Source: Megalonaias nervosa
Taxonomy: Eukaryota > Mollusca > Bivalvia > Unionida > Unionidae
Assembly (NCBI GenBank): GCA_016617855.1
Contig: JAECUM010003292.1
Location: 1-64,000, forward strand
Length of the DNA stretch: 64,000 nucleotides
Direction: 5' to 3'
The notes under the pieces were generated by a model, which worked only from the letters and a program-made list of their open reading frames with translations, ran no database searches and was not told the DNA's origin. Positions 56,395-64,000 of the stretch are shown one piece after another (the stretch's first letter is position 1; every line of letters begins with the position of its first letter). A program made the translations under genes and the position numbers.

Positions 56395-57863
56395 AATGCA
56401 ATAAACTGACAACGAACAGTGCAAAACTAGTATCTAACTAGACTGAGCGCTTTCGACTCTTAATGAGTCTTTTGCAAAGGCTTATACGAAACATGGACAA
56501 GACAAACAAATAAAACAGAAAAAACATTGTTTTTGCAAAACTTTACATGGCTGTTCATACAGGAATTAAACCTTTAAATTTATTATGTTTTAACTAGTTT
56601 ATTTCAACTTGGTGTGGATACTGGAAAATATTTGTATTGACCTAGAAATCGATGAGCCATAACAACCTCTGTTATTTTATGTACATTTATGTAAAGTATG
56701 GAAAGAAGGAGAAGGCTGATAGGATACCATTTATCCTGACCTACCATCCACACAACCCCAAAGTAGGTAAAATCGTCAGGAAACGCTGGCCCATCGTAGA
56801 ATCATCGGACACACTGAAGTTAATCCTTCCGAACAAACCTGTAGTAGCCTACCAGAGACCAAAAATCCTCAAGGACATGCTAGTCAGGGAGAGGCTAATG
56901 CCAATCACTAATCAAGGCCAACCTAGTCAATCTGGCCCCTGTGACGATAAAAAATGCAAAATCTGTCAACATATGATAGAGACCAGGACATTTTCTAGCA
57001 CAGTGACTAGAGAAAAACTAAACATACATGGTCCAAACAAAATGTGCAAAACAGAGAATGTAATTTATCTCATCACATGTAAGATCTGTAGCCTTCAGTA
57101 TGTCGGAGAAACTGAAAAGCTACACAAAAGGATCAACCTTCATAGATCTGATTGGATGACAAAGAAGCTGTACAGAAGCCCCGTGGCAGAACACTTCTCC
57201 TCCCCTGGCCACACTTTCAGTGATATAACACTTTTTGCAATTGCTCACAACCCTAACTGGAGTTCCGAAACCAGGAAAGAAAAGGAAACTTACTGGATAT
57301 GCTGCCTTACAACATTGAAACCAAGTGGTTTAAACCAAGAAGACTAGAAAAAGACAGCCATGCACAAATAAAATTATCTTTTGCAGCCGACACATTTTCT
57401 TCTAAATAATTCTCTAAATTTGCTTAAGAGCCTACAGTTACTTCTATAACAATGAAATATCAGGGATATAATTTGTGCTTACATAAATGTACATAAAATA
57501 ACAGAGGTCATTATGGCTCATTGATTTCTAGGTCAATACAAATATTTCCCAGTATCCACACCAAGTTGAAATAAACTAGTTGAAACATAATAAATTTAAA
57601 GGTTTAATTCCTGTAGAAACAGCCATGTAAAGTTTTGCAAACACAACAGTTTTTCTGTTTTATTTGTTTGTCTTGTCTATGTTTTGTATATGCCTTTGGA
57701 AAAGACTCATTAAGAGTAGAAAGCGCTCAGTCTAGTTAGATACTAGTTTTGCACTGTTCGTTGTCAGTTTATTGCATTTATCTTAATCAATCCCTGACAC
57801 ACGTGATCCCTTGCTGGATCCAGTGCACTTGAAAGCACTGTTATTTGCCATATGATTTGTATT

Positions 57864-57866
<3 letters not shown>
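56395..57866 (+). mobile_element. Penelope-like element with long inverted terminal repeats
   Basis: Arms 56395-56700 and about 57480-57785 are inverted copies of roughly 300 bp. They share 'gcaataaactgacaacgaac', 'tagtatctaactagactgag', 'tttattatgtttcaactagt'-type and 'gaaatcgatgagccat'-type stretches with small changes. The right arm is followed by about 80 bp not present on the left. Between the arms lies one open GIY-YIG reading frame. Flanking (TA)n-cata on both sides suggests insertion into a TA microsatellite with duplication. Inverted pseudo-LTR arrangements are known in Penelope-like elements. Confidence 0.8.
56652..57347 (+). CDS. Penelope-like C-terminal part with GIY-YIG nuclease
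   Basis: An open frame of 231 codons, unbroken. The linker has FILTYHPHNPKVGKIVRKRW and KPVVAYQRPKILKDMLVRER. A Cys/His cluster reads CDDKKCKICQHM. The nuclease domain has ENVIYLITCKICSLQYVGET, a GIY-YIG-like YL/YVG pair, then KLHKRINLHRSDW. The end is KEKETYWICCLTTLKPSGLN. This corresponds to the part of Penelope proteins after the reverse transcriptase; the polymerase itself is absent. The first 20 or so codons from the ATG lie in the left inverted repeat and have no family match, so the true upstream frame is uncertain. Confidence 0.85.
   Translation: MSHNNLCYFMYIYVKYGKKEKADRIPFILTYHPHNPKVGKIVRKRWPIVESSDTLKLILPNKPVVAYQRPKILKDMLVRERLMPITNQGQPSQSGPCDDKKCKICQHMIETRTFSSTVTREKLNIHGPNKMCKTENVIYLITCKICSLQYVGETEKLHKRINLHRSDWMTKKLYRSPVAEHFSSPGHTFSDITLFAIAHNPNWSSETRKEKETYWICCLTTLKPSGLNQED

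Positions 57867-57924
<58 letters not shown>
57866..57924. repeat. (TA)n tract right of the Penelope-derived unit
   Basis: About 29 TA dinucleotides ending in 'cata', like the left tract. Confidence 0.95.
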
Positions 57925-57928
<4 letters not shown>

Positions 57929-59109
57929 GACTCACTCAACAATAATAGCCATACCCAGAATAGGGTTTAGTATGTGTATTTTTGTGTGTTTGTCACCTCT
58001 GAAATCATTCCACCGAAAATTAGGAGTAGTTACCATGTGGTTATATGTATACAGTGTACAACTTTAATGAAATTCAGATGCCAAATATGTAGTTCTAAAA
58101 ATTAGACATCAAATTATTTTCCTTACATTGAATGTAGTTCAAGTAGATCTCAGGGTAATTGTATGTTTTAAAAAGTCTGATTTCCTGTCTTGTTAAACTT
58201 AGAAAATCCAGCACTTGGTATAAAGAATTTTCTGAATTTTACATACAGTTCTGCACTTATGACTGATACTTTTCTGTGAAATTTGTCTGACATACTTTTC
58301 ATCATATAACCAGGTCACCTGAAATTTAGATGCCAAATACATAACACTAGCAGTATCAATAGTGTAAAATTAAGCAATAATGTAGGATACAAATATGAAA
58401 GACACAATTAGAAGCTGTATTTTCATGTTGTCTGTGAGACAATGCATGTTTAGACTTTGTTCAAATAATGTGGTTTTAACCCTAACCCTAACCATGTTCA
58501 ACAGGGTTCTTTGAAAGTGTATATGCTTGTAAAGAGGCCACATTTTTTTTCTTCTTGTTAGCAGTTTTCCTTTTATAATAGAGAGGGACAGAAAAGGTGT
58601 TTTAAGAGTAGCGGCATGGCACTGTGTGTCAGATAACTCAGGGTAAGCAGGAAATAGCCTAAAATGGACATAAAAAAATAAGAAAAATTACATGTGACAA
58701 CACCATGCTAAAAGTAGCTAGGAGAAACAAAAATGAGTATGAAAAAATAATATCAGACCAAAATGATTGTTTTTCCACAACTGTACAGAAGAGTGTGACC
58801 TTGGTAATGGGCATGTCCTAAAATTGCACAAGGCTGTGCCATGTCACTCTGTTAACCTTTGGATCCAGCAGTGACTGCTCATACATAGGTAGGTTTAGAA
58901 TAAAACTGAAATTCAAGCTACATGGATATGTCCTAGAATATATTAAATTATCTGGTTTCTTTATTGAAAAGAATCCAACCAATGAAACTAAAAGTTCATT
59001 AATATGTTAAATAGGAAGGAAGTAGAAACAACTCATACAAACCAAAATGCAAGAACAATAAACTGAATGACAGAAATCTGAAGTTTGTATCAATGAATAT
59101 AAACAGTAT
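57925..59109. other. Unclassified stretch
   Basis: No exon or repeat recognised. It includes 'ccctaaccctaacc' at about 58480, too short to be a telomeric array. Confidence 0.4.
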
Positions 59110-59225
59110 TAGGAGTATTAAGACATTGGACTATAGCTTTCTATTATAGATGTTGGAAAACCAGACATTGTTGCTATCCAGGAAGCTAAAATTATTAACT
59201 CAGTCACTTCTTCCAAGTTATTTCC

Positions 59226-59690
59226 AGAGGAATGTAATTATTATATATATAGGAATGATAGAGCTTTATATGGGAGAGAGTTATTACTGTTACATGAATG
59301 TAATACTTACAGAGGAATGTAATTATTATGTGTATAGGAATGATAAAGCTTTATATGGGAGAGGGTTATTACTGTTACAGGAATGTAATACTTACAGAGG
59401 AATGTAATTATTATGTGTATAGGAATGATACAGCTTTATATGGGAGAGGGTTATTACTGTTACAGGAATGTAATACTTACAGAGGAATGTAATTATTATG
59501 TGTATAGGAATGATAAAGCTTTATATGGGAGAGGGTTATTACTGTTACAGGAATGTAATACTTACAGAGGAATGTAATTATTATGTGTATAGGAATGATA
59601 AAGCTTTATATGGGAGAGGGTTATTACTGTTAAATGAATGTAATACTTACAGAGGAATGTAATTATTATGTATATAGGAATGATAGATCT
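59226..59690. repeat. 85-bp tandem repeat inside the LINE
   Basis: 'agaggaatgtaattattatg' starts at 59226, 59311, 59396, 59481, 59566 and 59651. The unit also has 'tgataaagctttatatggga' and 'gagggttattactgttacag'. It amplifies part of the endonuclease coding sequence; 85 is not a multiple of three. Confidence 0.93.
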
Positions 59691-61145
59691 TAAATAGATG
59701 CCACTATCAGAAATTGACTATGGATCAGAATCAGCATGGGACAAAATTGTAGTGAATTGACAATCCCGCTACAGAGATAGTTGGTACAGAGGATCAGACA
59801 ATCACTATGACGATATTCTTTTGTTGAGAGAACAGCTTGAGAAAATAAAATCTAATAAGAAGGGATATAAAGCCCATATACATGTTATGGGGGTTTTAAT
59901 TATAACAACATTGATTGGACAAACAGAATAAGCAAACTAGGAAATACGCTAGTAACTCAGAGGACCAACGATTGATATTATTAATAACCATGGCCTGGAA
60001 TAGAAATATCGAAGACGTCGTCCTGGCCTCATTACTAGGCAAAATCTCATGCAAGTCCATGTGTAACCCCAAAAACCAAAGTCTTTGAAAATTCTGTTTA
60101 TCAATAGAAATTTTGATGCAAACAAGATCTGAAGTTAGTACCTTTGCAAAATTGCAATATCATTATGGTCTGGAAAATAAGAGGGATATGAAGTAAACTG
60201 GAAAATTACAAAACCTTTTCTAAGTACTCTCAGAACTGAGCAGATCATTTGTGTCACTGCCCTGTCATACAGATGACATTAGAAGGGTACTTTGCACAAG
60301 AGACAGAACTTGTGCTAATGCAAAGTGTTTCTGCAAAATTGAGAACAAAATGGAAAGAAAATGTTAAAAATTCACTTCCACAGCCAGATAAAGATTCCCA
60401 GTGCATTTCTCTGCTTAATACTGATCTTGAACAACAAAGCTGAAACACAGAACACCCATTTCTGCAGAGTTTTTAACCACTTCAGTGACATGACTTTATC
60501 ATGTATATTCCCAAAGGTATCAAAATTAGATAATATAGTAGTGACATGTTTAGTTCAAAAGTTGCTACATGGTATAAAGCCATCAAAAGATTGTGGCCCA
60601 GGTGACATACATTGAAAACTACTCAAGGAACTATCTACCCTAGTTGGCATCAGTGCTTACACACCTATTTGCAATCCCACTTATATAACTTTTCTTTCAT
60701 ATCTGATAAGCAACAGCCTTCCTGAACTTACACAGCTGCAAAACACAGTTTTGTTGTGTTATTGATGATTGGGCTAAATATTTAGATAAAGATGATCATG
60801 TAGATATTTTTGTATTGTATTCCACATTGTAAAAAAAGCTTTTTAAACTGTCCCTCATGACTTATCAAGGAATAAACTATTTCATTTTGAACAATTTTAC
60901 AGAAAAACTCTTTTTTGGATAGAGTCTTTGTTATGTTTCAGAGAACAATGTTCAGAATCTGTTTTCACCAAAGTAGCTTCTGGAGTACCTCAAGGCACCT
61001 CCATAGACATCATTGACATCATGAATGAAATTGACTATGAAATTTGACTCTATGCAGATCACTGTGTATGCTACAGACCTATCAAAACCCAGTATGATAC
61101 CATACTACAAAATGACCTTAATAAACTAGGACAGTGGGCATGAAA

Positions 61146-61172
61146 GTAATAATAATAATAATAATAATAATA
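61146..61172. repeat. (AAT)n microsatellite
   Basis: AAT run within the decayed LINE, after the LGQWA motif. Confidence 0.9.
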
Positions 61173-61939
61173 AAGGCTTTATTTAAAGAGGGTAACTCAA
61201 TTAGCTAAGAACTAATCTACCTTGAGGCCCTCAGTGGGGCATGCAGTTCCAACCTTAAACATGCAACATAATAGTGATCTGAAATGGACCATCACTTTGA
61301 AGGATAATGTACCAAAGCAAATTGTAAATCAGGGATATTAAGACATAACTTGTCAACTTGCCCACAAAATGCCAATAAATCAGATTTCAAGGGTTTGGAT
61401 GGATCTTTTTTAGAATATGCTTATACCATTTGGGATTCCCTTTCCCAGGTTTTAGAAGATGGCATCAAAAAGAATCCACAAGCTAACAACCACTTCTATT
61501 TCATCCTATTATGACTCTAGGAAGTAAGGCTGCAATATTTTATAAGTTGTCATGGAAACCATTTAAAAACAGATTGAAAACATGTTAATATTTTTCAACA
61601 AAGGTCTAAAATCCAAAGCAAATATACCCTGCCACAGTATAATCAACCAAAATAACACAGCAGAAATAAACATAAATAAACTTACCCGATATCATATGCA
61701 TGAACTGACAGTCACAAATGTTGTTTTTACCCAAAAACAAGTGTTGACTGGAAGTCCTTCCCATAAGTATTAATCACAGCTACTCAAATTCTCAGAATAT
61801 CCAATTGAGAACTTTTCAAAAATTAATATGGACACCTTTTTCTGAAATAAGTTTTTGTTGTAAATGCTGATGCTGCCCAGTGCAAAAAATGTCTTTTAGG
61901 TGTAGCAAGAAATAATAAAGATCAAGTCTTTCATTAAAG

Positions 61940-63170
61940 TTTTTGCATTTCATGCATACAGTGCAGTTACAGGCCATTTTTGCATTTCATGCATACAGTT
62001 ACTGGCCATTTTTGCATTTTATGCATACAGTGCAGTTACAGGCCATTTTTGCATTTAATGCATACAGTGCAGTTACAGGCCATTTTTGCATTTTATGCAT
62101 ACAGTGCAGTTACAGGCCATTTTTGCATTTAATGCACACAGTTACAGGCCATTTTTACATTTAATGCATAGAGTTACAGGCCATTTTTGCATTTAATGCA
62201 TACAGTTACAGGCCATTTTGCATTTTATGCATACAGTTACAGGCCATTTTTGTATTTCATGCATACAGTTACAGGCCATTTTTGTATTTCATGCATACAG
62301 TTACAGGCCATTTTTGTATTTCATGCATACATTGGATTTACAGGCCATTTTCGTATTTCATGCATAAAAATGTGTTTACAGGCCATTTTTGCATTTCATG
62401 CATATAGTGTGTTTACAGGCCATTTTTGTATTTCATACATACAGTTACAGGCCATTTTTGCATTTCATGCATACATTGGATTTACAGGCCATTTTTGTAT
62501 TTCGTGCATAAAAGTATGTTTATAGGCCGTTTTTGTATTTCGTGCATTCGTTTGGTTTTCAGGCCATTTTTGTATTTCATACATACTGTGGGTTTACAGG
62601 CCATGTTTGCATTTCATGCATAGAGTGGGTTTACTGGACATTTTTGCATTTCATGCATAGTTACCGGCCATTTTTGCATTTCATGCATACATTGGATTTA
62701 CAGGCCATTTTTGTATTTCATGCATACATTGGGTTTATAGGCTATTTTTGTATTTCATGCATACATTGGGCTTACAGGCCATTTTTGCATTTCATGCATA
62801 CAATGCAGTTACAGGCCAATTTTGCATTTCATGCATAAAGTGGGTTTACAGGACATTTTTGTATTTCATGCATACATTGGATTTACAGGCCAGTTTTGCA
62901 TTTCATTCATACAGTGGGTTTACAGGCCATTTTTGCATTTCATTCATACATTGGATTTACAGGCCATTTTTGTATTTTATGCATACACTGGATTTACAGG
63001 TCATTTTTGTATTGCATACAGTGGGTTCACAGGCCATTTTTGTATTTCATGCATACAGTTACAGGCCATTTTTCCATTTCATGCATAAAGTTACAGGGCA
63101 TGTTTGCATTTCATGCATACAGTTACTGGCCATTTTTGCATTTCATGCATATAGAGCGTTTACAGGCCAG
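61940..63170. repeat. 31-38-bp satellite with variable spacer, about 36 units
   Basis: A constant core 'caggccatttttgcatttca' plus 'tgcatac' alternates with spacers of different length (agtta, agtgcagtta, attggattta, agtgggttta). Early units use the short or 'gcagtta' spacer, later ones mostly the 'ggattta/gggttta' type. The His/Phe-rich open frames across it are artefacts. Confidence 0.93.
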
Positions 63171-63217
63171 TCACCATATTCTACAGATCCATTGCTAATA
63201 CATACTCATATGAAGAC

Positions 63218-63561
63218 GTGTGTGTGTGTGTTTATGTGTGTGTGTGATTTAGATTTTTAATGTAGCTTTAACAATTTTTCAGTCATATTGCTACGATGTC
63301 TGCAGTGTGACAGTTTATGGTGATGTCTAGCACTGGGGCATCATGCCGCAGACATATGGCATGATGTCCCACCCAGTCACATTATCCTGACATCAGGCTT
63401 TAATTACCAGTCCTAACACTAACCCTTAATGCTGAGTGCCAAGCGAGGCAGCTGTTAGTACCATTTTTTAAAGTCTTTGGTATGACTCGGCCGGGGTTCG
63501 AACCCACGACCTCCCGCATCCGAGGCAGACGCTCTAACCACTAGGCCACCAGAGCAGTCAG
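63218..63561 (-). repeat. tRNA-derived SINE (family 2), youngest-looking copy, with TSD
   Basis: The minus-strand head 'tggcctagtggttagagcgt', anticodon-loop-like 'ctcggat' and B box 'gtgggttcgaacccc' are intact. The body matches 2723-3092 and the tail is GT/CA-rich. The 9-bp repeat tatgaagac at 63209-63217 and 63562-63570 is the target-site duplication. Confidence 0.88.
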
Positions 63562-63570
63562 TATGAAGAC

Positions 63571-64000
63571 ATAGAAAATGTTATCTCTTTTCTTTACTTT
63601 TCAAAGTTTTAGTTGCTTATTTATCATGAAAAACCACTGCAAGATGTAACCTTTCATTTGTTCATTTGTTTAATAATTTTTACCTTAATCAGGATATGGC
63701 CTAGAACTCAAAATTCTAATTTAAAAAGAGGGAGTTTCTAAATACGTGTGAGATTTAACAGAGTAATGTTTTAGGTAGGGCTTGCAAGATTTATGAGTTT
63801 CATACAAAGCCATTCAGTTCTTTTCTTTTAGACACAATGGTCTAAAAAGTAGTGTGATACCCTTGGATTCACCTTGCTTAGTTTACTGTGAGGTATCTAT
63901 TAGAATACATTTTCTTTCTGCAATTTTGGGGTTCTACATGTAGGTGGTAATGTCAGCACTGACTTGGATGAAACAGGAGTTAATGCCAATTCGCACCTTT
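63571..64000. other. Right edge, unclassified
   Basis: AT-rich sequence with no recognised exon or repeat. Confidence 0.4.

Larger units (their letters stand above)
59110..61790 (+). mobile_element. CR1/Jockey-type LINE, decayed
   Basis: Plus-strand pieces follow LINE order. The endonuclease begins DVGKPDIVAIQEAKIINS, then SELF/FPEECNYYIYRNDRAL. A later block has GSDNHYDDILLLREQLEKIK and NIDW. The reverse transcriptase has KKAF-TVPHDLSRNKLFHFE, LFWIESLLCFREQC, SGVPQGTSIDIID and LYADHCVCYRP (LYADD with the second Asp changed to His), then LNKLGQWA. A C-terminal part has LLEYAYTIWDSL-type (61410) and LTRYHMHELTVTNVV. Many stops and frameshifts. An 85-bp array interrupts the endonuclease. Confidence 0.8.

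Noticed and set aside
58480..58496. Telomeric repeat (ccctaaccctaacc)
   Set aside because: Only about two and a half units; compatible with chance in AT-rich DNA.
61943..63260. His/Phe-rich open frames up to 170 codons
   Set aside because: They reflect the 31-38-bp satellite in several overlapping frames.
54300..64000. Second exon of the XDH-like gene with the 2Fe-2S cysteines
   Set aside because: No plus-strand segment resembling the GCGEGGCGACT motif was found before the right edge.

Overview
This is a eukaryotic, probably molluscan (lophotrochozoan), genomic window. It is AT-rich, has small exons in very long introns, and is densely filled with minisatellites, tRNA-derived SINEs, DIRS-type tyrosine-recombinase retrotransposons, Penelope-like elements and CR1/Jockey-type LINEs. 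The host assignment is inferred from gene structure and repeat style; no species-specific marker was found.

Main gene: almost the whole window is one minus-strand gene, which I identify as the orthologue of SLC30A6 (zinc transporter ZnT6). Eleven exons at 51038-51087, 46031-46120, 42711-42795, 39536-39578, 26133-26198, 22533-22613, 18983-19018, 16387-16530, 12715-12834, 9661-9763 and 4540-4656 join in perfect reading phase. They encode about 296 residues covering all six predicted membrane segments and the start of the cytosolic domain. The remaining C-terminal exons were not found and should lie beyond the left edge. The membrane segments lack the usual His/Asp zinc site, as expected for ZnT6, a Golgi partner of ZnT5. 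About 2.7 kb upstream, on the plus strand, a 26-codon first exon (53810-53887) looks like the N-terminus of xanthine dehydrogenase/aldehyde oxidase, so the two genes appear head to head.

Region by region. 1-5.6 kb: repeat fragments, an inverted SINE pair, a 1.7-kb degenerate array and a 35-bp minisatellite. 6.7-8.7 kb: DIRS remnant (RNase H and recombinase). 10-19 kb: five gene exons among minisatellites and solo repeats. 19.7-21.5 kb: a 31-bp satellite of about 57 copies. 22.7-25.0 kb: an internally deleted DIRS element that still has inverted terminal repeats and an internal complementary region. 26.3-28.1 kb: Penelope-like element, broken by a TA-flanked MITE. 28.3-38.1 kb: a DIRS element apparently split by a CR1-type LINE (31.6-32.8 kb) and a 4-kb composite insertion (33.9-37.9 kb). 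39-46.6 kb: satellites with gene exons 2-4. 49-50.3 kb: degenerate ~140-bp repeats. 53-54.4 kb: putative promoter side of the XDH-like gene, bracketed by a duplicated hairpin element. 56.4-57.9 kb: a Penelope-derived unit with ~300-bp inverted repeats sitting in a (TA)n tract. 59.1-61.8 kb: a LINE with an internal 85-bp amplification. 61.9-63.2 kb: another satellite followed by a SINE.

The clearest points of interest are a tandemly duplicated splice donor in SLC30A6 exon 5, the preserved DIRS and Penelope terminal architectures, a minisatellite grown from a SINE promoter head, and the hairpin pair around the XDH-like first exon. I found no convincing new biological system beyond these. All identifications come from reading the sequence and recalled family features; no database search was run.
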